Below, piece after piece: positions 35,895-46,783 of a stretch of DNA of 64,000 bases (its first letter is position 1; each line of letters opens with the position of its first letter). Source of the DNA: Sphaerisporangium krabiense. Lineage in GTDB: Bacteria > Actinomycetota > Actinomycetes > Streptosporangiales > Streptosporangiaceae. Location: NCBI RefSeq assembly GCF_014200435.1, contig NZ_JACHBR010000001.1, positions 2,941,001 to 3,005,000 of the forward strand. Reading direction: 5' to 3'. The translations under genes and the position numbers were made by a program. The notes under the pieces are model-generated. The model saw nothing but the letters and a program-made list of their open reading frames with translations. It did not search any database and was not told where the DNA came from.

Positions 35895-36455
35895 CTACCA
35901 GGTGGCGCCGTCGGCGAGGAAGCGCCACAGGCGGTCGTTGCTGTTCTGGTCGCGGTCCAGGTAGAGGGTGTTCCAGCTTCCGGAGCCCTGGTAGACGGCG
36001 AGGGTGATGGCCAGGCCAGGCGAGCTCTTGGGGCGGATGCTGAACCAGTTGGCGCCGGCGCCGCCGGTCTCCTCCCAGCGGTACGTCCAGTTCTGCGCGT
36101 CCGAACCGTCACACGTGCGGACCACGATGGTGTCGCCGGCCTTCGGGGCCGCGGTCGAGGGTTGCAGGCACTTGCCGGTGTAGACGTTCTTGATCACGAT
36201 GCTCTCGTCGGGGTTGCTGGTGTACGTCCACTTGACGCTCTTGTACTGCCAGCCGGGGGAGCGCAGCGAGATGATCTGGGCGCCCTCGCCGAGGCTGTCG
36301 GACAGCACGGCGACGCGGCTGCCGTCGGTCCGGTTGATGAGCCGGCGCTCGTCGGCCGCCGTCCCGGCGTGCGCCGTGGGGGTCGTCGCGCCGAAGACGC
36401 CCGCGGAGGTCAGCGCCAGGGCGGAGCACGCGAGAGCCCGCTTCGTGAAGGCCAT
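35895..36455 (-). CDS. Secreted ricin B-type lectin-domain protein
   Basis: 186 residues from ATG 36455, with AAGGG upstream. A Sec signal (MAFTKRALACSALALTSAG, cleavage near AHA-GT) precedes a single beta-trefoil: LINRTDGSRVAVL, IVIKNVYTGKCLQPS, DTIVVRTCDGSDAQNWTYR (a QxW-type motif) and LWRF near the end. Only carbohydrate binding can be inferred; there is no catalytic domain. It lies alone between regulator and transporter genes. Confidence 0.85.
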   Translation of the reverse strand: MAFTKRALACSALALTSAGVFGATTPTAHAGTAADERRLINRTDGSRVAVLSDSLGEGAQIISLRSPGWQYKSVKWTYTSNPDESIVIKNVYTGKCLQPSTAAPKAGDTIVVRTCDGSDAQNWTYRWEETGGAGANWFSIRPKSSPGLAITLAVYQGSGSWNTLYLDRDQNSNDRLWRFLADGATW

Positions 36456-36586
36456 GTACTGGCACCCTTCTTGTCGGTGTGGGCGGCCTCCCTGCCGGAG
36501 ACCGCCCACCCACAGTGCCTGGTGATCACTCAACGGAGTTGAATGATCGTTCCCGCAAATGATCAACGCCGGGGACGCGAACCCGC

Positions 36587-38014
36587 TCAGCCCACGGGTT
36601 CGGGGACTTTCGGGACGTCCGCCACCCCGGCCGGCGCGGTACGCCGGGTACGCAAGGTGATCAGGCTGACCGGCACCCCGACCGCCACGATGACGCCCGC
36701 GACGACCAGCGCGAGCTGGTACCCCTGCAGGAACGCGGGCAGGGGGCCGGCGCCGTCGGCGATGGCCGCGCTCTGCCGCGCGCTGAGGATCGCGCCCAGG
36801 ATGGTGACGCCGAGCAGGCCGAAGACCTCGCGCGAGACGTTCAGCACGCCCGACGCGACGCCCCCGCGGCCCGCCGGAAGTGCTCCGAGAATGGCGTTGG
36901 TGAGCGGGACGAGCAGGCCCGCGCCCAGGCCGTACACCATCAGCCAGGGGAAGATCTGCCCGTAGGTGCCGTGCTCGCCGACGAAGGACAGGGCGACCAC
37001 CGCGGCGGCCATCAGGCCGAGGCCCGCGGCGACGGTCGGACCGGTGCCGAGGCGGGCGGCGAGGCGCGGGGCGACGGTCGCCAGCGCGGCCATCAGCAGC
37101 GCCATGGGGACGAAGGCCCCACCCGCCTGGGTGGGGGTGAAGCCGAGGACGTTCTGCAGCCACAGGGCCGTGAAGAAGTAGATGCCGAAGATGCCGAAGG
37201 CCCACAGGCCCATGGACAGCAGGCCGCCGCTGAAGACGCGCTCACGGAACAGCGACAGGTCGATCATCGGCTCGGCGGCGCGGGCCTCGATCACCACGAA
37301 GACGGCGGCGGCGACGGCGGCGACCGCGAAGGACCCGAGGATCAGGCCGGACGTCCAGCCCCGGCTGTCGCCCTCGATGAGCGCGAAGGTGAGCGCGAAG
37401 AGCCCGAGCGAGGACACGAGCAGGCCGGGCACGTCGAGGCGGTGCCGGACGCCGGGGCCGGAGCGGCGGATCGCCCACGCGGCGAGGGCGAAGGTGGCGA
37501 CCCCGATCGGGACGTTGATCAGGTAGATCCAGCCCCAGTGCCAGTTCTCGCTGATGAAGCCGCCGGTCACCGGGCCGAGGGCGAGCGCGAGCCCGCCGAT
37601 CGCGCTCCAGATGCCGACGGCGGTGGCCCGCTCGCGCGGGTCGGGGAAGATCTGCGGGATCAGCGAGAGCGCCGTCGGGGTCAGCAGCGCCGCGCCCACC
37701 CCCTGCAACCCCCGGCTGACGATCAGCGTCGCGCCGTCCCCCGACAGGCCCGCCGCCGCCGAGGCGAGCGTGAACACGCCGAGGCCGGCCAGGAACACCC
37801 GCCGCTGCCCGAAGACGTCGGCGAGCCGCCCGCCGGCCATGAGCAGCCCGGCGAACACCAGCATGTAGCAACTGACGATCCACTCGAGGCCCGAGATGGA
37901 CAGCCCCAGGTCCCGCTGGATGGTCGGGAGCGCCACGTTGACCACGTTGTTGTCGAGATACGTCATGAAGGTGGCCAGCGAGACGGCCACCAGAGCCCAC
38001 CATCGGCGATTCAC
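36587..38014 (-). CDS. MFS drug exporter, DHA2 family (second)
   Basis: 475 residues from ATG 38014. About 14 hydrophobic helices; LDNNVVNVALPTIQRDLG (motif D1), GGRLADVFGQRRVFLAGL (motif A) and WGWIYLINVPIGVATFALA (motif C region) place it in the DHA2/EmrB group. It is divergent from a TetR regulator across an 80-bp operator region, so it is very probably the TetR target. Confidence 0.92.
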   Translation of the reverse strand: MNRRWWALVAVSLATFMTYLDNNVVNVALPTIQRDLGLSISGLEWIVSCYMLVFAGLLMAGGRLADVFGQRRVFLAGLGVFTLASAAAGLSGDGATLIVSRGLQGVGAALLTPTALSLIPQIFPDPRERATAVGIWSAIGGLALALGPVTGGFISENWHWGWIYLINVPIGVATFALAAWAIRRSGPGVRHRLDVPGLLVSSLGLFALTFALIEGDSRGWTSGLILGSFAVAAVAAAVFVVIEARAAEPMIDLSLFRERVFSGGLLSMGLWAFGIFGIYFFTALWLQNVLGFTPTQAGGAFVPMALLMAALATVAPRLAARLGTGPTVAAGLGLMAAAVVALSFVGEHGTYGQIFPWLMVYGLGAGLLVPLTNAILGALPAGRGGVASGVLNVSREVFGLLGVTILGAILSARQSAAIADGAGPLPAFLQGYQLALVVAGVIVAVGVPVSLITLRTRRTAPAGVADVPKVPEPVG

Positions 38015-38028
38015 ACCAAGTCTCCTCT

Positions 38029-38077
38029 ACGACGTACACGTACGACGTACATGTACGGTGTACAGGGAATCCTGTAC
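38029..38077. promoter_or_regulatory. TetR operator array between exporter and regulator
   Basis: A perfect inverted repeat GTACAGG-GAAT-CCTGTAC occupies 38060-38077, and two direct repeats of TACGACGTACA precede it (from 38029 and from 38041). The inverted repeat lies in the spacer between a possible -35 (TGTACA, 38059-38064) and the -10 of the TetR gene. Binding there would repress the regulator itself and could also cover the exporter promoter. Confidence 0.65.
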
Positions 38078-38081
38078 CGCG

Positions 38082-38096
38082 TATAGTTGTCAAGTG
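38082..38096 (+). promoter_or_regulatory. -10 box of the leaderless TetR gene
   Basis: TATAGT (38082-38087) stands six bases before GTG 38094, with the possible -35 hexamer TGTACA 17 bases upstream. The transcript would begin at the start codon. Confidence 0.6.
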
Positions 38097-38765
38097 GCCG
38101 CAGAGAAGCTGACGCGCGAGAGCGTCGTCGAACGGGCCCTGGAGCTCGCCAACGAAGAGGGCGTCGAGTCGCTGACGATCCGGCGGCTCGCCGGCCGTCT
38201 CGGTGTGACGCCCATGGCGCTCTACTGGCATTTCAAGAACAAGGACGAGATGGTGTGGGCCCTCGCCGAGCACCTGTTGTCCACCCTGACCGCCGACATC
38301 TCCCCGGACGATCCCTGGCAGGTCCGCCTGCGGGGCATGGTCGAGACGCTCGTCGCCGCCATGCGCGAGCATCCTTCGCTGCCCGATTTCCTCGCCACCG
38401 TCGAGGCGAAACACGATCTGGACAGCTTCAGGCGGGCCACGGAGGCCGCCCTGGACGCCCTCACGTCGGCGGGCTTCTCGCTGAGCGAGGGCTACTACGT
38501 CTCGTCCTACCTGCTCAACGGCGCGATCGCGCTGGTCAAGTACCATCCGGGCTGCCCGGCGGGCATGTCGGAGGCCGAGGAGGCCGAGGCGCGGCGGCTG
38601 CGGCGGCTGCACATCGAGTCCCTCCCGCGCGACCGCTTCCCCCGCATGATCGACTACGGCGCCACGCTGGCCGGTCCGCCGGACGTCGACCACTATTTCG
38701 CCTTCGGCGTCGACCTCCTGATGGCGGGCGTCGAGGCCATGGCGCGGCGCCGGGCCGGCGGTTAA
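38094..38765 (+). CDS. TetR-family regulator (TetR/AcrR with C-terminal TetR_C-like domain)
   Basis: 223 residues from GTG 38094. HTH: RESVVERALELANEEGVESLTIRRLAGRLGVTPMALYWHFKNKDEMVWALAEHLL, close to classic TetR. The ligand domain includes GYYVSSYLLNGAIALVKYHPG and DYGATLAGPPDVDHYFAFGVDLLMAGVEAM. It is leaderless by the promoter spacing. It faces the exporter at 36587 and converges with that at 38762 (the two stops overlap), and may control both. Confidence 0.9.
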   Translation: MAAEKLTRESVVERALELANEEGVESLTIRRLAGRLGVTPMALYWHFKNKDEMVWALAEHLLSTLTADISPDDPWQVRLRGMVETLVAAMREHPSLPDFLATVEAKHDLDSFRRATEAALDALTSAGFSLSEGYYVSSYLLNGAIALVKYHPGCPAGMSEAEEAEARRLRRLHIESLPRDRFPRMIDYGATLAGPPDVDHYFAFGVDLLMAGVEAMARRRAGG

Positions 38766-40267
38766 CCCGCCGCCGGATCCTCCCCGGCCGGGCGGCCGGT
38801 GTCCGGGCGGGCGCAGGCCGCGGTGATGAGCCCGGCGAGCGCCACCGCGGCCAGCACCAGGTACGTCCGCTGGAAGCCCGACAGGAGCTGCTGGACGGCC
38901 GCGGGGGACAGGCGCGCGAGCGTGCCCGCGTAGACGAGGTTCCTGAGCGCGGGGGCCAGCGTGCTCGTCAGCACGCTGAGGCTCATCGCCACGCTCAGCA
39001 CGATCCCGGCGTTCATGATCATGAGCCGGAAGCCGTTGACGACGCCCAGGCCGCCGGGCGGCAGCGCGCTCATCACCTGCGTGGTGTTGCCGGTGAGGAA
39101 GGCGCCGTTGCCGCATCCCGCCAGGAACAGGCCGATCCCGATGACCCAGTACGGCGTGGCGGCCCCCGCCGACAGCGTGAGGCAGACCAGGCCGGCGAAG
39201 TTCAGCGCGCACCCCCCGACCGACAGCGCGTACGGCGACACCCGGCGGCCGAGCGCGCCCGCCGTGGGCGAGGCGAGCGCCATGCCCACGGGCACCGGCA
39301 GCACGCCGAGCGCCGCGTCGAAGGCGTCCATGCCCCGGGCTGCCTGGAGGTACAGGGCGATGAGCAGGATCAGCGCCGACCGCGACAGCGCCGTGCAGAA
39401 CGACGCCAGGTTGGCGAACGCCAGCATGCGCCGCCCGAACAGGCGCGGGTCCAGCACCGGATGGGAGGCGCGGCGCTCGACGACGACCAGCACGGGCAGC
39501 AGGACCAGGAAGACCAGCGTGCCCGCGATCACCACGGGGCCGGACACGCCGTGCGAGCCCGCGTCCGAGAGGGCGACGAGGATCGCCGACAGCGCCGCGA
39601 AGACGAGGACGTTCCCCATGACGTCCAGCGAGGCGCGCGGGCCCGCCGGCACGCGGCGCAGCGTCGCCCAGCCCCAGATCAGCCCGGCCACTCCGGCGGG
39701 GACGTTCCCCCAGAACACCCACTGCCAGCCGGCGGCGTCGGCGATGAGGCCGCCGAGCGTCGGGCCGGCGAGCTGGGCCACCGACAGGGTGCCGATGTAG
39801 ACGCCCATGCCCTGGCTGAGGCGGTCGGGCGGGAAGGCCACGGTGATGATCACGGTGCCGTTCGCCAGGATCATCGCCGCGCCGAGCGCCTGGACGCCGC
39901 GCATGACGATCAGGAAGCCGACGGTCGGAGAGAAGCCGGCGAGCAGCGACGCGGTGACGAACAGGGCGAACCCGGCGAGGTAGATCTCGCGCCGCCCGAG
40001 CAGGTCGGCGACGCGCCCGAAGAAGACCAGCGTCACGGTGATGATCAGCAGGTACGAGACGAGGATCCACGAGGACGCCAGGGCGCCGGCCCGGAAGTGC
40101 CGCACGACGGCGGGGAGCGCCACGTTCAGCGTGCTGCCGTTGATGCCGATGAGGATGAGCCCGAGGCTGGTGACCGAGCACACCCGCCACGCGTATCGAA
40201 GCTGCTTCACGTACTCCGGCGTCCCGGGCGGGACGGGGCCGGCCTGATCAAGCGGATGGGCGATCAT
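38762..40267 (-). CDS. MFS drug exporter, DHA2 family (third)
   Basis: 501 residues from ATG 40267. Fourteen-helix pattern with GSTLNVALPAVVRHFRAG (motif D1), FFGRVADLLGRREIYLAG (motif A) and WQWVFWGNVPAGVAGLIWG (motif C region). Its stop overlaps the TetR stop from the other strand. Together with the genes at 33315 and 36587, it makes three exporters of the same family within 7 kb. Confidence 0.9.
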   Translation of the reverse strand: MIAHPLDQAGPVPPGTPEYVKQLRYAWRVCSVTSLGLILIGINGSTLNVALPAVVRHFRAGALASSWILVSYLLIITVTLVFFGRVADLLGRREIYLAGFALFVTASLLAGFSPTVGFLIVMRGVQALGAAMILANGTVIITVAFPPDRLSQGMGVYIGTLSVAQLAGPTLGGLIADAAGWQWVFWGNVPAGVAGLIWGWATLRRVPAGPRASLDVMGNVLVFAALSAILVALSDAGSHGVSGPVVIAGTLVFLVLLPVLVVVERRASHPVLDPRLFGRRMLAFANLASFCTALSRSALILLIALYLQAARGMDAFDAALGVLPVPVGMALASPTAGALGRRVSPYALSVGGCALNFAGLVCLTLSAGAATPYWVIGIGLFLAGCGNGAFLTGNTTQVMSALPPGGLGVVNGFRLMIMNAGIVLSVAMSLSVLTSTLAPALRNLVYAGTLARLSPAAVQQLLSGFQRTYLVLAAVALAGLITAACARPDTGRPAGEDPAAG

Positions 40268-40321
40268 CCCCCAAGTCTGATGTAAGCCTTATATCCGCTT
40301 TTGTCACCCAGGCAGGCATGG

Positions 40322-40350
40322 GGCGTCCCGGAGCGTCGCTCCGGGACGCC
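40322..40350 (-). terminator. purL terminator hairpin
   Basis: GGCGTCCCGGAGC (40322-40334) and its perfect complement (40338-40350) enclose the loop GTC, eight bases past the purL stop. Confidence 0.7.
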
Positions 40351-40357
40351 GGGACGG

Positions 40358-42613
<2,256 letters not shown>

Positions 42614-42645
42614 GTGTGCTCCTCGCGGCGCGCTCGTGGCGTCGG

Positions 42646-43329
42646 TCACAGGTTGACGAACCTCTTCAGGATCGAGGTGAAGAAACCTCGGCCGTCCACG
42701 CTGGGGGCTCCGGTGAGCTCCTCCACGGCGTGCTCGGGATGGGGCATCAGGCCCACGACGTTGCCGGCCTCGTTGGAGACGCCCGCGATGTCGTTGATCG
42801 AGCCGTTCGGGTTGCCGCCCAGGTAGCGGAACACGACCTGGCCGCCGGCCTCCAGCGCGGCGACGGTGGCCTCGTCGGCGACGTACCGGCCCTCGCCGTG
42901 CTTGACCGGCAGCAGGATCTCCTGGCCCGAGGTGTAGTCGCCGGTCCAGGCGGTGGCGGCGTTCTCCACGCGGATGCGCTGGTCGCGGCAGACGTAGTGC
43001 AGCCCCTCGTTGCGGGTGAGCGCGCCGGGCAGCAGGTGGGCCTCGCAGAGGATCTGGAAGCCGTTGCAGGTGCCGAGCACGGGAAGCCCCGCGCGGGCCG
43101 CGGGGATCAGCTCCTCCATCAGCGGCGCGAACCGGGAGATCGCCCCGCACCGCAGATAGTCGCCGTAGGAGAAACCGCCGGGCAGGAAGACGGCGTCCAC
43201 ACCCCGCAGGTCGCGGTCGGCGTGCCACAGTGGCACCGCCTCGGCGCCCGCGTGCCGGACGGCCCTGGCGGCGTCCTGGTCGTCAAGAGTGCCCGGGAAT
43301 GTGACCACGCCCACACGGGCAGCGCTCAT
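42646..43329 (-). CDS. purQ: FGAM synthase glutaminase subunit
   Basis: 227 residues from ATG 43329 with GGAGGGG upstream. Class I glutamine amidotransferase: nucleophile Cys in [15 protein letters not shown], His/Glu in [12 protein letters not shown], and [18 protein letters not shown]. It supplies ammonia to PurL through the PurS-bridged complex. An unrelated ATP-binding gene lies upstream instead of purS. Confidence 0.96.
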   Translation of the reverse strand: MSAARVGVVTFPGTLDDQDAARAVRHAGAEAVPLWHADRDLRGVDAVFLPGGFSYGDYLRCGAISRFAPLMEELIPAARAGLPVLGTCNGFQILCEAHLLPGALTRNEGLHYVCRDQRIRVENAATAWTGDYTSGQEILLPVKHGEGRYVADEATVAALEAGGQVVFRYLGGNPNGSINDIAGVSNEAGNVVGLMPHPEHAVEELTGAPSVDGRGFFTSILKRFVNL

Positions 43330-43549
43330 GGTTTCTAACCCCTCCACATGCGAACGCCGCGCCGACGTCTCACACACAATCGGACGGCGGTCTCGCGGCG
43401 GTACATTCAGGCTACCTGCCGACCGGGACGGGGAGCACCGGGTTACGGACGTACGGCGCGGCCCGCGGACGGGGGCGGCGTCGTTTTCGGCCGCCGGACG
43501 GGCGCGCGAGGAGGGGATGCCGATGCGAGTCCTGTGGCGGGCGGGGCGG

Positions 43550-43990
43550 TCAGACGGCGGCCAGCTCGCGGTCGTGCCGGGCCAGGAACTCCTCGTCCCA
43601 GTCCAGTTCCTTGCGCAGCAGGACGGTGGTGCCGCTGCCCGGGGTGATGTCGAAGAAGATCTCGTCGACCACCGACTGCATGATCAGGATGCCGCGCCCG
43701 TGCTCGGCGTCGCCCGCGGGGTACTGCCGGGGGACGGCTCCGATGCCGAGGCCGTTGTCGACGACGCGCAGCTCGCAGCGGCCCTGGCCGATGGCGGCGG
43801 TGACCTCGTAGCGCTTGGACGGCCCGCCGTGCCTGACGGCGTTGGCGCAGGCCTCGGAGGTCGCCAGGAGGACGTCGGACACGCAGTTCTCGCTGACGCC
43901 GATGCAGCGAAGGGTGTCCCCAAGCACCCGCCGGACCATCGGGATGCCTATGGCGTCCCGAGGCAAGGCCAACGAGAACTCAATATCCAC
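43550..43990 (-). CDS. RsbW-like ATP-binding protein (anti-sigma/serine kinase family)
   Basis: 146 residues from ATG 43990. GHKL ATPase motifs: N-box [12 protein letters not shown]1 [10 protein letters not shown]2 [13 protein letters not shown]. This is the HATPase_c_2 type found in anti-sigma factors and phosphatase partners of actinomycetes. It lies between purS and purQ on the same strand, 220 bp from purQ and 174 bp from purS. A sigma-factor or anti-anti-sigma partner is not nearby, so its target is unknown. Confidence 0.88.
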   Translation of the reverse strand: MDIEFSLALPRDAIGIPMVRRVLGDTLRCIGVSENCVSDVLLATSEACANAVRHGGPSKRYEVTAAIGQGRCELRVVDNGLGIGAVPRQYPAGDAEHGRGILIMQSVVDEIFFDITPGSGTTVLLRKELDWDEEFLARHDRELAAV

Positions 43991-44164
43991 CGGACCCCTC
44001 CGTGGTGCCGAAAGTCACGTTGGAGAGGTTTCCCCGATGAATCAGGGCTAACCGCAAAATCACGCTGTTGTTATTTACTGTTGGTCAGACGCTTGCTTTC
44101 TCGTCCACCCAAAGTTGCTTTTGCGGTGATTTGCGAAGCCTTGACAGCGCCCGCGCCGGGCTCC

Positions 44165-44410
44165 CTACGGCTCGACCCGCACAGCGTAGTCTTCGATCAC
44201 CGTGTTGGCGAGCAGGGTTTCCGCCATCTTGCGGACATCCGAAAGCGCGGCCTCGTCGGCGGGGCCGTCCAGCTCCACCTCGAACCTCTTGCCCTGCCGC
44301 ACCGCGGCGACCCCGGAGAAGCCGAGACGGGGAAGCGCCCGGGCGATCGCCTGCCCCTGCGGATCGAGGATCTCCGGCTTGAGCATGACATCGACGATGA
44401 CCCGTGCCAC
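44165..44410 (-). CDS. purS: FGAM synthase subunit PurS
   Basis: 81 residues from GTG 44410, with GGAGG five bases upstream. ARVIVDVMLKPEILDPQGQAIARALPRLGF and VRQGKRFEVELDG are the family hallmarks. PurS forms the scaffold that joins PurL and PurQ. It begins the purS-(ATP-binding gene)-purQ-purL transcript. Confidence 0.94.
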   Translation of the reverse strand: MARVIVDVMLKPEILDPQGQAIARALPRLGFSGVAAVRQGKRFEVELDGPADEAALSDVRKMAETLLANTVIEDYAVRVEP

Positions 44411-44703
44411 GTGTTCCTCCCTGTTCGTGTCCGGCCGCACCAGCCTAACGGTGGCGGTGCGGCCGTCCGTCCGCCGGGCGGCTCCATCGGCCGTCGATCA
44501 TCCGCCGCGTGTGCGACGAGGCGCATCGGGAACGGGAGAAGTGTGGATAAGACGGTGGTACCGCCTTGCGCAATGGCCTGTGAGGTCTGCCACGATGTCC
44601 CCAGGCGCATGCGTACCACCACCAGAAGGGACGCATGCGTGTCAACTGGCCGAACGTGGATGGCGACCCCATCGGCACGGCCCCGAACGCACAGGAGCGG
44701 CAC

Positions 44704-45804
44704 GTGACATTCGACGCCTCTCATGGTGCCGAGGCACCGCCCGAACTCGTACAGCTGCTCACCCCCGAGGGCGAGCGCGTGCACCACCCCGTCTATGACA
44801 TCGATCTCACCGCAGAAGAGGTGCGCGCGCTGTACCGCGACCTCGTGCTCGTACGACGCGTCGACATGGAGGCCGTGGCCCTGCAACGACAGGGAGAACT
44901 GGGCATCTGGGCGTCCCTGCTCGGCCAGGAGGCCGCCCAGATCGGGTCGGGCCGTGCCCTGACCGACGCCGACATGGCGTTCCCCACCTACCGCGAGCAC
45001 GGCGTGGCCTGGTGCCGCGGCGTCGACCCGGTGAACCTGCTCGGGCTGTTCCGGGGCGTCAACCACGGCGGCTGGGACCCCGCGGAGCACAACTTCCACC
45101 TCTACACGATCGTCATCGGCAGCCAGACCCTCCACGCGGTCGGGTACGCGATGGGGATCCAGCGCGACGGCGCCGAGGCCGCGTCCATCGTCTACTTCGG
45201 CGACGGCGCGACCTCCCAGGGCGACGTCAACGAGGCGTTCATCTGGGCGTCGGTGTTCAACGCGCCGATCGTGTTCTTCTGCCAGAACAACCAGTGGGCC
45301 ATCTCCGAGCCGCTGGAGAAGCAGTCGCGGATCCCCCTGTACCGGCGCGCCAGCGGTTTCGGCTTCCCCGGAGTCCGCGTGGACGGCAACGACGTCTTCG
45401 CCTGCCTCGCGGTCACCCGCCAGGCGCTCAAGAACGCCCGCGAAGGCCAGGGCCCCACCCTGGTCGAGGCGTTCACCTACCGCATGGGCGCCCACACCAC
45501 CTCCGACGACCCGACACGGTACCGGGTCGCCGGCGAGCTGGAGGCGTGGAAGCTCAAGGACCCGATCGAGCGCGTGAAGGCCTACCTGTTCAAAAACCAG
45601 CTCGCGGACCAGGACTTCTTCGACAAGGTCGACGCCGAGGCCACGGACCTCGGCCGCGACGTGCGCAAACGTTGCCTGGAAATGCCCGATCCCCATCCCT
45701 TGGAAATGTTCGATCACGTGTATGCCGAGCCGCACTCCCTGCTGACAGAAGAGCGGGAGCAGTACGCCGCCTATCTCGCGACCTTCGAGGGAGGCGTGCG
45801 ATGA
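44704..45804 (+). CDS. pdhA: Pyruvate/branched-chain 2-oxoacid dehydrogenase E1 alpha subunit
   Basis: 366 residues from GTG 44704, with AGGAG six bases upstream. Thiamine-diphosphate motif GDGATSQGDVNEAFIWASVFNAPIVFFCQNN; also EEVRALYRDLVLVRRVD, LPTYREHG-like FPTYREHGVAW and the RMGAHTTSDDPTRYR loop. It decarboxylates the 2-oxoacid with the beta subunit. It overlaps the beta gene as ATGA. Sequence features do not separate pyruvate from branched-chain specificity. Confidence 0.92.
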   Translation: MTFDASHGAEAPPELVQLLTPEGERVHHPVYDIDLTAEEVRALYRDLVLVRRVDMEAVALQRQGELGIWASLLGQEAAQIGSGRALTDADMAFPTYREHGVAWCRGVDPVNLLGLFRGVNHGGWDPAEHNFHLYTIVIGSQTLHAVGYAMGIQRDGAEAASIVYFGDGATSQGDVNEAFIWASVFNAPIVFFCQNNQWAISEPLEKQSRIPLYRRASGFGFPGVRVDGNDVFACLAVTRQALKNAREGQGPTLVEAFTYRMGAHTTSDDPTRYRVAGELEAWKLKDPIERVKAYLFKNQLADQDFFDKVDAEATDLGRDVRKRCLEMPDPHPLEMFDHVYAEPHSLLTEEREQYAAYLATFEGGVR

Positions 45805-46775
45805 GCACCCTCACCCTCGCCAAGGCGATCAACGAAGGGCTGCGCGCCGCCATGGAGGAGGACCCGAAGGTCCTCATCATGGGAGAGGACGTCGGCAAGC
45901 TCGGCGGAGTCTTCCGGGTGACCGACGGCCTCCAGAAGGACTTCGGCGAGAGCCGCGTCATCGACACCCCGCTGGCCGAGTCCGGGATCATCGGCACGGC
46001 CATCGGGCTGGCGCTGCGCGGCTACCGCCCGGTCTGCGAGATCCAGTTCGACGGCTTCGTCTTCCCCGCGGCCGACCAGATCATCACGCAGCTCGCCAAG
46101 ATGCCCCTGCGCTCGCTCGGCAAGCTCAAGCTCCCCGTCGTCGTGCGCATCCCCTGCGGCGGCGGCATCGGCGCCGTCGAGCACCACAGCGAGTCCCCCG
46201 AGGCGTACTTCACCCACACCGGCGGCCTGCGCGTCGTCGCCTGCTCCAACCCCGCCGACGCCTACCACATGATCCGGCAGGCGATCCGCAGCGACGACCC
46301 GGTGATCTTCTTCGAGCCCAAGCGCCGCTACTGGGAGAAGGCCGAGGTCGACAAGAACGCCACGCCGCTGCCGTTCGACCGCGGCCAGATCGTGCGGCCG
46401 GGCACGGACGTCACCGTCCTGGCCTACGGGCCCATGGTGAAGACGTGCCTGGAGGCCGCGGCCGCCGCGGCGGAGGAGGGCCGCTCGGTGGAGGTCGTGG
46501 ACCTGCGGACGCTGTCGCCGCTGGACACCGACCTCATCTACGAGTCGGTCAGGAGGACGGGACGCTGCGTGGTCGCCCACGAGGCCCCCGTGTACTCCGG
46601 CCTCGGCGCCGAGATCGCCGCCCGGGTCACCGAGGCGTGCTTCTACAGCCTGGAGGCGCCCGTGCTGCGGGTCGGCGGCTTCTCCACGCCGTACCCGCCC
46701 TCCCGGCTGGAGGACCACTACCTGCCCGACCTCGACCGCGTGCTCGACGCCGTCGACCGCGCCTTCGCCTTCTAG
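45801..46775 (+). CDS. pdhB: 2-oxoacid dehydrogenase E1 beta subunit
   Basis: 324 residues from ATG 45801, translationally coupled to the alpha gene. Signatures: LAKAINEGLRAAMEEDPKVLIMGEDVGKLGGVFRVT, TPLAESGIIGTAIGLALRGYRPVCEIQF, and the C-terminal VVDLRTLSPLDTDLIYESVRRTGRCVVAHEAP. It shapes the thiamine site at the subunit interface and binds E2. Eight bases separate it from the E2 gene. Confidence 0.93.
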   Translation: MSTLTLAKAINEGLRAAMEEDPKVLIMGEDVGKLGGVFRVTDGLQKDFGESRVIDTPLAESGIIGTAIGLALRGYRPVCEIQFDGFVFPAADQIITQLAKMPLRSLGKLKLPVVVRIPCGGGIGAVEHHSESPEAYFTHTGGLRVVACSNPADAYHMIRQAIRSDDPVIFFEPKRRYWEKAEVDKNATPLPFDRGQIVRPGTDVTVLAYGPMVKTCLEAAAAAAEEGRSVEVVDLRTLSPLDTDLIYESVRRTGRCVVAHEAPVYSGLGAEIAARVTEACFYSLEAPVLRVGGFSTPYPPSRLEDHYLPDLDRVLDAVDRAFAF

Positions 46776-46783
46776 GAGAGGCC

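Noticed and set aside
37242..40190. 982-codon minus frame across exporter and TetR genes
   Set aside because: It overlaps three well-supported genes in other frames and has no recognisable domain.
36587..40267. Recent tandem duplication of the two neighbouring DHA2 exporters
   Set aside because: The proteins share family motifs but differ throughout; no long identical stretch is visible.
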